From the NCBI RefSeq assembly GCF_013304825.1, contig NZ_JAAWUO010000004.1, positions 124,001-188,000 on the forward strand: a DNA stretch of 64,000 bases. The letters run 5' to 3'. Positions 16,918-26,372 of the stretch are shown piece by piece. The DNA comes from Blautia schinkii (GTDB lineage Bacteria > Bacillota > Clostridia > Lachnospirales > Lachnospiraceae). The first letter of the stretch is position 1. The number at the start of each line of letters is the position of its first letter. A model generated the notes under the pieces. That model was not told where the DNA came from, did not search any database, and was given only the letters and a program-made list of their open reading frames with translations. The position numbers and the translations under genes were made by a program.

Positions 16918-17949
16918 ATGAGTTTTGAATTCATAAAGAAACTGCCTACTCCTGAGGAAATCCGCAACCAGTACCCGGTAGATGCAGAGATCCAGGCACT
17001 TAAGGAGAAACGTGATACAGAGATCCGCGATATTTTCACCGGAAAATCAGATAAATTCCTCGCTATCATCGGACCATGTTCTGCTGATAACGAAGACGCT
17101 GTATGTGATTATCTTTTAAGACTTCGTAAAGTACAGGAGAAAATTGAGGATAAAGTTCTCATCATCCCACGAGTTTACACAAATAAACCTCGTACAACAG
17201 GTGAAGGATACAAGGGAATGGTTCATCAGCCGGATCCTGAGAAGAAACCGAACCTTCTTGCAGGTCTGATCGCAATCCGTAAGATGCACATGCGTGCTAT
17301 CCGCGAGAGTGGTTTTACATGTGCAGACGAGATGCTTTACCCGGAGAACTACCGTTACCTTTCTGACCTTCTCTCATACGTTGCTGTAGGTGCACGTTCT
17401 GTAGAGGACCAGCAGCACAGATTAACAGTCAGCGGCATGGATGTTCCGGCTGGTATGAAAAACCCGACCAGCGGTGACTACAGCGTTATGCTGAACTCCA
17501 TCGTGGCTGCCCAGGGCGCACACCGTTTTATTTACAGAAGCTGGGAAGTTGAGACAACAGGCAACCCGCTTGCGCATGCTATCCTTCGTGGTGCTGTAAA
17601 CAAACATGGCGAAGCTATTCCGAACTACCATTACGAGGATCTTCGTCTCCTCTATGATAAATATCATGCTAAGAATCTTGCCAACCCGGCTGTTATCGTG
17701 GATACCAACCACTCCAACTCCAACAAGCAGTACGAGCAGCAGATCCGTATTGCGAGCGAGGTTCTTCACAGCCGCAAGGTAGATCCGGAGCTTCACACTA
17801 TGGTAAAGGGTCTCATGATCGAGAGCTACATCGAGCCAGGCAACCAGAAGATCGGCGGAAACCATATCTACGGCAAGTCTATTACAGATGCCTGCCTCGG
17901 ATGGGAGCAGTCCGAACAGCTTCTCTATACAATTGCCGAGAACTGCTAG
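16918..17949 (+). CDS. aroF: 3-deoxy-7-phosphoheptulonate (DAHP) synthase, type I
   Basis: Condenses phosphoenolpyruvate and erythrose 4-phosphate, the first step of the shikimate pathway. The 343-residue protein has the AroFGH-type blocks: IIGPCSADNEDAV, PRVYTNKPRTTGEGYKG, ADEMLYPENYRYLSDL, YVAVGARSVEDQQHR, GMKNPTSGDY and DTNHSNSNKQY with metal ligands. GGAGGAATTAATACT precedes the ATG. Which aromatic amino acid inhibits it cannot be read safely. No other aro gene is adjacent, and it is followed by its own terminator. Confidence 0.96.
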   Translation: MSFEFIKKLPTPEEIRNQYPVDAEIQALKEKRDTEIRDIFTGKSDKFLAIIGPCSADNEDAVCDYLLRLRKVQEKIEDKVLIIPRVYTNKPRTTGEGYKGMVHQPDPEKKPNLLAGLIAIRKMHMRAIRESGFTCADEMLYPENYRYLSDLLSYVAVGARSVEDQQHRLTVSGMDVPAGMKNPTSGDYSVMLNSIVAAQGAHRFIYRSWEVETTGNPLAHAILRGAVNKHGEAIPNYHYEDLRLLYDKYHAKNLANPAVIVDTNHSNSNKQYEQQIRIASEVLHSRKVDPELHTMVKGLMIESYIEPGNQKIGGNHIYGKSITDACLGWEQSEQLLYTIAENC

Positions 17950-17982
17950 GCAGATCTGATCTTTATATTCCAGACATAAATT

Positions 17983-18027
17983 TATCCCGGCAGATTCGTT
18001 ACGATCATTCGGATCTGTCGGGATTTT
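17983..18027 (+). terminator. rho-independent terminator of aroF
   Basis: ATCCCGGCAGAT pairs with ATCTGTCGGGAT, followed by TTTTT. Confidence 0.85.
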
Positions 18028-18078
18028 TACATTCAATCATATAGTAGAGTCCTGCATGCTGCTTCATCTGCGGTGACT

Positions 18079-18130
18079 AAAAATTAAGCCAGAAAACGTA
18101 TCTTCTCAGATATCCGCTTTCTGGCTTAAC
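18079..18130 (-). terminator. rho-independent terminator of xerD
   Basis: On the minus strand TTAAGCCAGAAA pairs with TTTCTGGCTTAA, followed by TTTTTAG. Confidence 0.8.
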
Positions 18131-18144
18131 TTATATATTTAATT

Positions 18145-19029
18145 TCAGTGGCGCGGATGCGCCTTCATGTACACATCTCTCATCTTCGCCACGCCAAAGT
18201 TCAGATACACCTGTGTGGTGGAAATGTCGGAATGTCCAAGCATCTCCTGTACACTCTTTACATCTGCCCCGTTCTGCAGCATATGCGTGGCAAAAGAATG
18301 TCTTAACGTATGTGGTGTAATATCATGCTTGATTCCTGCTTCCTCCGCATATCCTTTCAGCACCTTCCAGAATCCCTGCCTGCTCATGGAATTACCTGAG
18401 CAGTTCGTAAAAAGAAACTCTGTCTCATTCTCTTTCACAAACTTCTCCCTGGCCTCTCCCAGATATTTTTCCATGGCAGTCTTACATACATTCCCGATAG
18501 GAATCACTCTCTCCTTGCCTTCATCACGGCATACCACATACCCAAGGGAAAGATTGATATCCTTCATCTCCAGGCGCAAAAGCTCGCTGACACGCATTCC
18601 CGTAGCATAAAGAAGCTCCAGCATGGCACTGTCACGGATTCCCTTGGGAGTTGTTCTGTTAGGCTGCTTCAAAAGCCTGTCCACTTCATCTACAGAAAGG
18701 ATCTCCGGCATCCGCTTCTCAACCTTGGGCGGCTTCAGTTCCAGGGAAGGATCTTTCTCAATTCTGCCCTCCTGATGGAGATACTGAAACAGCGCACGGA
18801 TAGAAGCAACATTCCTGGATATGGTAGAAGAAGCAAACTGTCCGCGTTCCATATAACTTAAGTACCCTTCCAGCTCCAGTTCCCCTACATCTTTAATATC
18901 ATAAATTCCGCGCTCTTCAAAATATGCCGCCATTTTCTTCAGATCTCTCTGATAAGATACCTCTGTATTATGCGATGTTCTTTTTCTGTTATGTAAATAT
19001 GTAATAAATTCCCGTATCTCTATGTCCAT
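18145..19029 (-). CDS. xerD: tyrosine recombinase XerD
   Basis: Site-specific recombinase that with XerC resolves chromosome dimers at dif. The 294-residue protein has a SAM-like core-binding N-domain (about 1-90) and the catalytic domain with the full set: Arg146 (GMRVSEL), Lys around 172, HTLRH (His240, Arg243), His266 (GHSDIS) and nucleophile Tyr275 (QVYLNF). The ribosome site is weak (GGGATGTAAGGGA abuts the ATG). It follows spoIIM, the order also seen in Bacillus, which favours housekeeping XerD over an element integrase; there are no attachment sites or phage genes nearby. Confidence 0.92.
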   Translation of the reverse strand: MDIEIREFITYLHNRKRTSHNTEVSYQRDLKKMAAYFEERGIYDIKDVGELELEGYLSYMERGQFASSTISRNVASIRALFQYLHQEGRIEKDPSLELKPPKVEKRMPEILSVDEVDRLLKQPNRTTPKGIRDSAMLELLYATGMRVSELLRLEMKDINLSLGYVVCRDEGKERVIPIGNVCKTAMEKYLGEAREKFVKENETEFLFTNCSGNSMSRQGFWKVLKGYAEEAGIKHDITPHTLRHSFATHMLQNGADVKSVQEMLGHSDISTTQVYLNFGVAKMRDVYMKAHPRH

Positions 19030-19108
19030 TCCCTTACATCCCGTTTCTAACGCTAATGCTATATTAATTTTATCCCAAATAGTAAATTCTGTATCCTTTT
19101 ATTACTGA

Positions 19109-19137
19109 ATTATACTGTGAATTTTACATAAAATCAA
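19109..19137 (-). promoter_or_regulatory. Sigma-A promoter for xerD
   Basis: TTGATT and TATAAT with a 17-base spacer on the minus strand, about 80 bases before xerD. Confidence 0.5.
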
Positions 19138-19242
19138 ACGGTTTTTTAGCGCAAAACCGCGCATTTTCAACACTTTCAGCCATTAACCACCAAATATCGC
19201 AGATTTTATGGAAACCATCACTAGATGTTGTGGGAAACTTTT

Positions 19243-19851
19243 TCAAAAAAATTTCAGATTCCTTATAATTTTTTCAACAATCCATGGATTCAGAAAACTC
19301 TCTGCCAGAATCCCCCCTGCATAAATCAGAAAAACCGTAATTCCCTTTCTGATATAAGGCACGTTTTTTGCAGGCACCAGGCCGTAATTTTTCCAGATTC
19401 TGCAGGACTGCCGGTACACCATTCCTGCCAGGCAAAAATAGGCCGGTACATAGATTATATACTGTGGCAAAAGAAGCCCTGCTCCGGCAAGTCCTCCATA
19501 AAGTCCGAATTCCAGAACCGACAATGCAAGCAGAAGTCCTGTTTCCACTCCCAGGATCAACATGTACGCCACAGACAGCGGCACACCAAACACAGTAAAG
19601 CCACACAGAAACAGTATAATAAAAAATCCTCCTCTTCGCCTGAGCACTTCCATAAAATATCCGCTGCCGGAAATATCTTTCTCTGCAAAGTTGCGGATCA
19701 GGTAAAAAGAAGCCAGGGTCTTCTGTTTCCATTCCATCTTCCAAACTATATTTGGCAGGATCGTCCCTGCAAGAAAGCCGGTAAGAAACAATATTTCCGC
19801 TGGAAATCTTCCGGCTGTTTTCCATTTTCGGTTTTCTGTCTTAATCTCCAT
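19243..19851 (-). CDS. spoIIM: stage II sporulation protein M
   Basis: A 202-residue membrane protein recognised as SpoIIM, part of the SpoIIDMP complex that degrades septal peptidoglycan during engulfment in the sporulating cell. Five hydrophobic stretches are visible at about 18-38, 75-95, 98-118, 122-145 and 165-185. The length matches the family (about 200-215). AGGGTGAG precedes the ATG. The position just upstream of xerD agrees with Bacillus. The recognition rests on membrane topology, length and context more than on a single motif. Confidence 0.75.
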   Translation of the reverse strand: MEIKTENRKWKTAGRFPAEILFLTGFLAGTILPNIVWKMEWKQKTLASFYLIRNFAEKDISGSGYFMEVLRRRGGFFIILFLCGFTVFGVPLSVAYMLILGVETGLLLALSVLEFGLYGGLAGAGLLLPQYIIYVPAYFCLAGMVYRQSCRIWKNYGLVPAKNVPYIRKGITVFLIYAGGILAESFLNPWIVEKIIRNLKFF

Positions 19852-19918
19852 TCACTCACCCTGTACCAGTTTACGTTCACATCCCAGGTAATATAACTTC
19901 CTGTTAATATTTCAGGAC

Positions 19919-19962
19919 GCAAAAAGGCCGGGCAGCTATATAAAAGCTGTCCGGCTTTCTTT
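19919..19962 (-). terminator. rho-independent terminator of rny
   Basis: GCCGGACAGCT pairs with AGCTGCCCGGC on the minus strand, followed by CTTTTTG. Also T-rich on the plus strand. Confidence 0.75.
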
Positions 19963-19991
19963 ATTATCAGTACTCTTATATGATCTGTGGA

Positions 19992-21551
19992 TTATTTCGC
20001 GTAATCAACCGCTCTGCTCTCACGGATCACATTGACCTTGATCTGTCCTGGATACTCAAGTTCTGCTTCAATCTGCTTTGCAATGTCTCTTGCAAGGAGA
20101 ACCATATCTGCATCACTTACATGATCCGGTACGACCATAACACGAATTTCTCTTCCTGCCTGAATAGCAAAAGATTTCTCAACGCCCTTGAACTCATTTG
20201 TGATGTCCTCAAGCTGTTTCAGACGATTGGTATATGTTTCCAGTGTCTCTCGTCTTGCACCAGGTCTTGCTGCGGAAATGGCATCAGCAGCCTGTACAAT
20301 ACAAGCGATAAGAGATTCTGGCTCCACATCACCATGGTGGGACGCAACAGTATTGATAACGATCGGGGACTCCTTATATTTCTTGCAGAGATCTACACCG
20401 ATCTGGATATGTGAGCCCTCAACTTCATGATCAATGGATTTACCAATGTCATGAAGAAGTCCGGCACGTTTCGCCATACGCACATCTACACCTATCTCTC
20501 CTGCAAGGATTCCGGAAAGCTGTGCAACTTCAATGGAATGTCTCAGTGCATTCTGACCATAGCTTGAACGGAATTTCATACGTCCAAGAAGTTTCAGAAG
20601 CTCCGGATGGATTCCGTGTACACCCACATCCATGGCAGCAGTCTCGCCGTCTTCACGGATCTGCGTTTCCACTTCTTTCTGGGCCTTCTCAACCATCTCT
20701 TCAATTCTTGCCGGATGGATACGGCCATCCACAATAAGCTTCTCCAGAGCCACTCTGGCAATCTCTCTTCTGATCGGATCAAATGCAGAGAGGACTACTG
20801 CCTCAGGTGTATCGTCAATGATCAGATCCACGCCTGTAAGTGTCTCCAGTGTACGGATATTTCGACCTTCACGACCGATGATCCTTCCCTTCATTTCGTC
20901 ACTTGGAAGCTGTACCACAGAAATCGTTGTCTCGGAAACATGATCTACTGCACATTTCTGGATGGCATTGACCACATATTCCTTTGCTTTCTTTCCGGCT
21001 TCTTCCTTGGCTCTGTTCTCAAGCTCTTTATAGAGTCTTGCAACATCAACCTTTACGTCATCTTCAACAGATTTCAGTAATTCTTCTTTTGCCTGTTCGG
21101 AGGTAAGACCTGAAACTCGTTCCAGTTCCCGTACTCCTTTTTCCTCAAGTTCATTTACTCGTTTTTCTTTTTCTTGTAACTCGTTAAATCTCGCTGTACA
21201 TTCCAGCTCACGCTTCTCCACCGCATTGGCTTTCTTATCAACAGATTCCTCTTTTGATAATACTCGTTTCTCATATCTCTGCAGCTCGTTTCTCCGTTCC
21301 TTGGTTTCCCTTTCCAGTTCATTTTTAGTTCGCAGAGATTCTTCCTTTACTTCAAGTAAAGTTTCGCGTTTCTTGGTCTCTGCTGCTTTCAATGCTTCAT
21401 CAAGAATATTCCTTGCCTTATCCTCTGCTGTACCTACGATTTCCGCATCCTTGCGTACTTTCTTGTCCACAGCAATCTTGCAAGTAACAGGAACTGCAAT
21501 AAGTAGCGTGACTACCACAGCGACAATAACACCGATAATTGTGCCTGCCAC
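19992..21551 (-). CDS. rny: ribonuclease Y
   Basis: Membrane-anchored endoribonuclease that starts mRNA decay in Firmicutes. The 519-residue protein has an N-terminal membrane helix (about 3-25), a long Glu/Lys/Arg-rich coiled coil (about 40-190), a KH RNA-binding domain ([19 protein letters not shown], about 215), and an HD domain with [12 protein letters not shown] and ASHHGD. The start is GTG, preceded by AAGGAGGTGCTCCT, so it is well supported. Single-gene unit with its own promoter and terminator. Confidence 0.97.
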   Translation of the reverse strand: MAGTIIGVIVAVVVTLLIAVPVTCKIAVDKKVRKDAEIVGTAEDKARNILDEALKAAETKKRETLLEVKEESLRTKNELERETKERRNELQRYEKRVLSKEESVDKKANAVEKRELECTARFNELQEKEKRVNELEEKGVRELERVSGLTSEQAKEELLKSVEDDVKVDVARLYKELENRAKEEAGKKAKEYVVNAIQKCAVDHVSETTISVVQLPSDEMKGRIIGREGRNIRTLETLTGVDLIIDDTPEAVVLSAFDPIRREIARVALEKLIVDGRIHPARIEEMVEKAQKEVETQIREDGETAAMDVGVHGIHPELLKLLGRMKFRSSYGQNALRHSIEVAQLSGILAGEIGVDVRMAKRAGLLHDIGKSIDHEVEGSHIQIGVDLCKKYKESPIVINTVASHHGDVEPESLIACIVQAADAISAARPGARRETLETYTNRLKQLEDITNEFKGVEKSFAIQAGREIRVMVVPDHVSDADMVLLARDIAKQIEAELEYPGQIKVNVIRESRAVDYAK

Positions 21552-21598
21552 AGGAGCACCTCCTTATTTAGTTTTCATTGTACAAATACAACAATACA

Positions 21599-21627
21599 AG
21601 TTTAGCTGTTTTTCACATTTATGTCAA
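21599..21627 (-). promoter_or_regulatory. Sigma-A promoter for rny
   Basis: TTGACA and TAAACT with a 17-base spacer on the minus strand, 48 bases before the GTG start. Confidence 0.6.
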
Positions 21628-21692
21628 GTTTTTCTCTTGAAAAAGCCAATTTTGGTTAGCATATGTGAACTGTGGTTTTTTGGTCGCTTAAT

Positions 21693-22190
21693 TCAGTATA
21701 ACGATCCCGTATCCCGCTTCACCCGTATATTCATTTCTTCCAGAGCATGGGCGATATCTTCATACTTGAACGCTCTTCTGGCAAGATATCCCTGAAGCCT
21801 CCGCATCTCCTTCTCATCCAGCTCTGCATTCGGCTTAAATTTCTTCTCTATTGTCTTACGAAGTACTGCACGTTCATCCGGCTCCATAAGCTCTTCCATC
21901 TCTTCCCAGGCCTCCAGTGCAGTCTGGCGGTCTACCCCTTTCATCTGAAGTTCTGAGAGGATCTTCTGGCGGCTTTTGGACTCCATGCGGAATGAGATAT
22001 AGGTTCTGGCATAACGGGCATCATTGATATAGCCGTAGGACTTCACATAGGCAATGGCATCCTCCACTGCCTCCTGTGAAAATTCGGCCTGGCGGAGCTT
22101 GTCCGTCAGGCCTTTCTCTGTGCGGTCCATATGTTCCAGAAGTCTCATGGCTTTCTTACGTGCTCTGTTTCTCTCTTCCGGATTCAGCAT
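21693..22190 (-). CDS. recX: RecA regulator RecX
   Basis: Small protein that binds RecA filaments and modulates their activity. The 165-residue chain is almost all helix with the repeated three-helix RecX pattern (LLEHMDRTEKGLTDKL, YVKSYGYINDARYARTYI, RRAFKYEDIAHALEEM). It begins 3 bases after the recA stop, so it is certainly cotranscribed and probably translationally coupled, placing it under the same LexA box. Confidence 0.93.
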   Translation of the reverse strand: MLNPEERNRARKKAMRLLEHMDRTEKGLTDKLRQAEFSQEAVEDAIAYVKSYGYINDARYARTYISFRMESKSRQKILSELQMKGVDRQTALEAWEEMEELMEPDERAVLRKTIEKKFKPNAELDEKEMRRLQGYLARRAFKYEDIAHALEEMNIRVKRDTGSLY

Positions 22191-22193
22191 GGA

Positions 22194-23249
22194 TTACTCT
22201 TCTTCCTCTTTATCTGCAGCCTGTGTACCAGCTGCCTCCGCTGTCTCGTCAGACGGATCCAGGTGATAGTGTACACGTACCTTCTTCTCGATCTCATCAC
22301 GAAGTTCCGGATGCTCTCTCAGGAACATCTTGGCATTCTCTCGTCCCTGTCCGATCTTATCTCCTTCATATGCGTACCATGCGCCGCTCTTGTTGACAAT
22401 GGAGCACTCTGCTGCAAGATCCAGAATATCTCCCTCTCTGGAAATACCGGTACCGAACATGATGTCGAACTCTGCCTGCTTAAATGGCGGAGCCACCTTG
22501 TTCTTCACTACTTTCACACGGGTATGGTTACCAACCATCTCGCCGCCCTGCTTCAGTGTCTCAACACGGCGTACATCCATACGGACAGACGCGTAAAACT
22601 TAAGGGCACGTCCGCCTGTTGTTGTCTCCGGATTGCCGAACATAACGCCAACCTTCTCACGAAGCTGGTTGATAAATATAACAACACAGTTTGACTTGCT
22701 GATTACTGCTGTCAGCTTACGAAGTGCCTGTGACATCAGACGGGCCTGAAGTCCTACATGGCTGTCTCCCATATCTCCCTCGATCTCAGCCTTCGGTACC
22801 AGGGCTGCAACTGAGTCTACGATCACGATATCTACTGCACCGGAACGAACCATAGTCTCTGTGATCTCCAGTGCCTGCTCACCGTTATCCGGCTGCGAAA
22901 TGTAAAGATTATCAATATCTACGCCGATACTCTTGGCATAAACCGGGTCAAGTGCATGCTCTGCATCGATGAATCCTGCGATTCCGCCTCTCTTCTGCAC
23001 CTCAGCTACCATATGTAAGGCAACTGTTGTCTTACCACTGGATTCCGGTCCGTAAATCTCCACGATACGTCCCTTAGGAACACCACCCACGCCAAGGGCG
23101 ATATCAAGGCTCAGACATCCTGTAGGAACTGCCTCCACCTGCATATGGGAACTGGAATCTCCAAGTTTCATAACGGAGCCCTTACCGAACTGCTTCTCAA
23201 TATTTCCAAGGGCTGCTTCCAGCGCCTTCTGCTTCTCTTCACTGATCAT
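22194..23249 (-). CDS. recA: recombinase RecA
   Basis: Strand-exchange ATPase and co-protease for LexA. The 351-residue protein has Walker A GPESSGKT (67-74), Walker [15 protein letters not shown], the L1/L2 DNA loops ([24 protein letters not shown]) and an acidic C-terminal tail ending EEEE, all as in the family. AGGAGAG precedes the ATG. The promoter and LexA site upstream fit SOS induction, and recX follows. Confidence 0.98.
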   Translation of the reverse strand: MISEEKQKALEAALGNIEKQFGKGSVMKLGDSSSHMQVEAVPTGCLSLDIALGVGGVPKGRIVEIYGPESSGKTTVALHMVAEVQKRGGIAGFIDAEHALDPVYAKSIGVDIDNLYISQPDNGEQALEITETMVRSGAVDIVIVDSVAALVPKAEIEGDMGDSHVGLQARLMSQALRKLTAVISKSNCVVIFINQLREKVGVMFGNPETTTGGRALKFYASVRMDVRRVETLKQGGEMVGNHTRVKVVKNKVAPPFKQAEFDIMFGTGISREGDILDLAAECSIVNKSGAWYAYEGDKIGQGRENAKMFLREHPELRDEIEKKVRVHYHLDPSDETAEAAGTQAADKEEEE

Positions 23250-23295
23250 CCTTCGACTCTCCTATTCTTCTCTATTTTATAATTTACGTTTTTTT

Positions 23296-23309
23296 CGAAC
23301 CTTTGTTCG
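23296..23309. promoter_or_regulatory. LexA (Cheo/SOS) box of recA
   Basis: CGAACCTTTGTTCG matches the Gram-positive LexA consensus CGAAC-N4-GTTCG with both arms perfect. It lies just downstream of the recA -10, where a bound repressor would block initiation. Confidence 0.9.
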
Positions 23310-23324
23310 TGTTTTCTGTATTAC

Positions 23325-23353
23325 ATAGTATTATAAATCGGGCTGATTGTCAA
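23325..23353 (-). promoter_or_regulatory. Sigma-A promoter of recA-recX
   Basis: TTGACA and TACTAT, 17-base spacer, minus strand; predicted start about 10 bases before the LexA box. The rest of the 341-base gap up to uraA holds only the uraA terminator and an unassigned stretch at about 23380-23520. Confidence 0.75.
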
Positions 23354-23524
23354 TAAGATACTTCAAAATCCCCCTGTTTTTTTGTTGACACCAAAACTCA
23401 TAATATGACAATCAGGCGGATAAAATCATCCCTTTTCGCCACGCAGCTCTGCAGTCAATCGGATATTCGCAATCCGCTTTCGCTACTTGCTCATAACCGA
23501 ATAACTGATATGCGGTTATTCAGC

Positions 23525-23570
23525 AAAAAAGCAGATACAGCGGAGATTTTTTCCGTGTATCTGCTTTTCC
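23525..23570 (-). terminator. rho-independent terminator of uraA
   Basis: AAGCAGATACACGG pairs with CCGCTGTATCTGCTT (one bulge) on the minus strand, followed by TTTTGC. Confidence 0.75.
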
Positions 23571-23590
23571 CCAAAAATTATAATACTGTC

Positions 23591-24841
23591 TTACTGATCA
23601 TTTGTCAGCTTCAGCTTGTCAAGAATATAGAATACAAGGCTCAGGGCCATAGCGACCACACAGGCCAGGACCATACCTGTAAGCTCTACATTTCCAAGCT
23701 TCAGGGCAATTCCTGAAAGTCCTGTTACGAACACAACGCTTGTCAGTGTCAGGTTTCTGGATTTACTGTAATCTACCTTGTTGTCAACCAGCATACGAAG
23801 TCCGGATGTTCCGATCATTCCGTAAAGAAGGAAAGAAATTCCTCCGATGACCGGTCCCGGAATGGTGCTGATCAGTGCTGCCAGTTTACCAAGGAAAGAA
23901 CAGCAGATGGAAAGCACCGCCGCGCCGCCGATAACCTGCACGCTGTAAACTTTTGTCACTGCCATAACGCCGATGTTCTCACCGTAAGTAGTTGTCGGTA
24001 CAGAACCAAGACAGCCGGAAACTGTGGTGGAAAAGAAATCCGCAAACAGTGATCTGTGAAGTCCCGGATCCTTAAGAAGATTTCGTCCAACAATCTTTCC
24101 GGTTACGATCTGATGTCCGATATGCTCGGAAGTTACCAGAAGCAGTGCCGGAAAAATGGTCATAACTGCCTCAAAATTAAATTTCGGTGATGTAAAATTC
24201 GGAAGTGCGAAAAATGCTGCTTCTTTTACTGCTGTAAAATCAAGAAGCCCGCATGCTCCTGCTGCCACATAGCCCGCGATGATCGCGATCAGAATCGGAA
24301 TAACCGAAAGAAATCCTCTGAAAAGGATCTGTCCGAATACTGCAACTCCCAGTGTCACCAGAAATACGATCACATTCTTAGGATCTACTTTATCCTCCAG
24401 AAGTCCTGCTGTGCTTGCTGCACTTCCTGCAAGTTCCAGTCCGATCAGTGCAACTACCGGTCCCATTGCTGCTGTCGGCAGCACGATATCGATCCAGTCC
24501 GTTCCGCACTGACGTACGATAAAAGCAACTGCCATACCGGCAATACCAAGAACTACGAAGCCTCCCAGCGCATATTCATAGCCATATTTGCTGATGACCA
24601 GCAGCGCCGGTGACAAAAAGGCAAAACTGGATCCCAGGTAAGCAGGCGCCTTTCCTTTTGTGATAAAAATGAAAAGAAGTGTTCCCACACCGTTCATCAG
24701 AAGAACGATGGCCGGACTGATGCCAAAAAGGAACGGTACCAGTACAGATGCTCCAAACATGGCAAACATATGCTGGATACTTAAGGGTATCAGCATTTTG
24801 GCAGGTACTTTTTCCTCGACCTGTATGATTCTTTTTTCCAC
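23591..24841 (-). CDS. uraA: uracil/xanthine permease (NCS2 family)
   Basis: A 416-residue inner-membrane symporter of the UraA/NCS2 family with about 14 hydrophobic segments. Typical blocks are the N-terminal QHMFAMFGASVLVPFLFG, the GLELAGSAA helix, the TSEHIGHQ signature carrying the substrate glutamate, and VPTTTYGENIGVMA. HMFAMFGA and the ENIG motif point to uracil rather than xanthine, though this is not certain. The start is GTG with GGGGAGGATT upstream. A TGTTATAAT extended -10 lies about 35 bases upstream. No pyr gene or recognisable PyrR leader adjoins. Confidence 0.88.
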   Translation of the reverse strand: MEKRIIQVEEKVPAKMLIPLSIQHMFAMFGASVLVPFLFGISPAIVLLMNGVGTLLFIFITKGKAPAYLGSSFAFLSPALLVISKYGYEYALGGFVVLGIAGMAVAFIVRQCGTDWIDIVLPTAAMGPVVALIGLELAGSAASTAGLLEDKVDPKNVIVFLVTLGVAVFGQILFRGFLSVIPILIAIIAGYVAAGACGLLDFTAVKEAAFFALPNFTSPKFNFEAVMTIFPALLLVTSEHIGHQIVTGKIVGRNLLKDPGLHRSLFADFFSTTVSGCLGSVPTTTYGENIGVMAVTKVYSVQVIGGAAVLSICCSFLGKLAALISTIPGPVIGGISFLLYGMIGTSGLRMLVDNKVDYSKSRNLTLTSVVFVTGLSGIALKLGNVELTGMVLACVVAMALSLVFYILDKLKLTNDQ

Positions 24842-25026
24842 TCTCTAATCCTCCCCGTTTTTTATTATCTCACCGATTATAACATATGTTTTGTCATACC
24901 GGGGGATTTTTTGCATAAATATGTGGATACTGTGTGGTATACTGTTAGTATCTCCGGTTAATCAGAGTTTTTTACAGCCAAGGCCACTCTGATTTAACCA
25001 AATTTTCCCAGAAAGGATCTATATAT

Positions 25027-26253
25027 ATGAAAGCATACGAACGACTTTTATCCTATGTAAAAATACTTACCCCAAGCAATGAAGACAGTACCACAGCCCC
25101 GTCTTCCAATTGCCAGTTTAACCTGGCCCGCATTCTTGTTGATGAGCTGAAAAATCTTGGGATCTCTGATGTCTCCCTGGACGAACATTGCTATGTTTAC
25201 GCCCATATTCCTGCGTCAGAAGGTCTGGACTCCTGCAAAACTCTTGGTTTTATCGCACATATGGACACAGTTTCCGATTTCTGCGATCATCCGGTCACAC
25301 CTGTCATCACTGAAAATTATGACGGCGGCGAGCTCCCTCTTGGCACAAGTGGCAGAATTCTTTTCCCGGAAATGTTCCCGCATCTTTCTTCTCTGAAAGG
25401 CAGAACTCTTATCACCTCAGACGGAACTACGATCCTCGGTGCTGATGATAAAGCCGGAATCGCTGAAATCATCACAGCTCTGGAGCGTATCCTTACGGAA
25501 AAAATTCCTCACGGCCCTCTTGCCATTGCCTTTACTCCAGACGAAGAGATCGGCATGGGACCGGCACATTTTGACGTCGGAAAATTCGGTGCAGACTATG
25601 CCTACACTCTGGATGGGGATACAGAAGGTGAGATCCAGTACGAAAACTTCAATGCCTGCAGTGCAAAAGTTGTTTTCCAGGGTGTGAACGTTCATCCAGG
25701 CTCCTCCAAAAATACCATGGTCAACGCGTCTCTTGTTGCCATGGAGTTTAATTCCATGCTGCCAGCCGCTGATACGCCACGGAACACAGAGGACTATGAA
25801 GGATTTTTCCATCTGTGTTCTGTGAAGGGAGATGTTTCCCGGGCAGAGCTTCACTACATTGTCCGCGACCATGATGCAGCATCTTTTGAAGCACGCCAGA
25901 ATACGCTTACTCATATTGCAAAGATCCTCAACGAAAAATGGGGTGAAGGTACAGTCGCCCTTACCCTCACTCAGCAGTACCGCAATATGAAGGAGATCAT
26001 CGATACCTGCCCGTGGCTGATCTCCCTTGCAGAGGAAGCCTGCCGGGCCTGCGGCGTCACTCCTCTGATCCTTCCCATCCGCGGCGGTACAGACGGAGCC
26101 CGGTTAAGCTTCATGGGGCTGCCATGTCCTAACCTTGGAACAGGCGGACATGCTTATCACGGGCCTTATGAACATATTACCGTGGAGGGGATGGACACTG
26201 CAGTGGAAGTTACCCTGCAAATTGTGAAATTATTCGCAGAACGCAGAGATTAA
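25027..26253 (+). CDS. pepT: peptidase T (aminotripeptidase)
   Basis: Cytoplasmic zinc M20B peptidase that removes the N-terminal residue of tripeptides. The 408-residue protein has the two-metal ligands in order: AHMDTV (His78), ILGADDKAG (Asp140), TPDEEIG (Glu173/174), LDGDTEGE and the C-terminal GGHAYHGPYEH. The lid domain lies between about 205 and 320. GAAAGGATC precedes the ATG. An extended -10 (TGGTATACT, ending 24943) lies 84 bases upstream. It stands alone with its own terminator. Confidence 0.95.
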   Translation: MKAYERLLSYVKILTPSNEDSTTAPSSNCQFNLARILVDELKNLGISDVSLDEHCYVYAHIPASEGLDSCKTLGFIAHMDTVSDFCDHPVTPVITENYDGGELPLGTSGRILFPEMFPHLSSLKGRTLITSDGTTILGADDKAGIAEIITALERILTEKIPHGPLAIAFTPDEEIGMGPAHFDVGKFGADYAYTLDGDTEGEIQYENFNACSAKVVFQGVNVHPGSSKNTMVNASLVAMEFNSMLPAADTPRNTEDYEGFFHLCSVKGDVSRAELHYIVRDHDAASFEARQNTLTHIAKILNEKWGEGTVALTLTQQYRNMKEIIDTCPWLISLAEEACRACGVTPLILPIRGGTDGARLSFMGLPCPNLGTGGHAYHGPYEHITVEGMDTAVEVTLQIVKLFAERRD

Positions 26254-26275
26254 GATAATTTCCTGCTTATTTATG

Positions 26276-26343
26276 AAAAAAACACCCACAGCTCAGCCAA
26301 GGGCGAAGCATCATGTCTCGCCTGACTGTCTGTGGGTGTTTTT
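26276..26343. terminator. bidirectional terminator between pepT and the flippase gene
   Basis: AAAAAACACCCACAG pairs with CTGTGGGTGTTTTTG around a 38-base loop; T-rich on both strands. Confidence 0.85.
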
Positions 26344-26372
26344 GTATACATATATTTATTTTCTTTAAGATC

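Noticed and set aside
18145-19029. XerD considered as the integrase of a mobile element
   Set aside because: No attachment repeats, cargo or phage genes nearby; next to spoIIM as in Bacillus, so housekeeping XerD.
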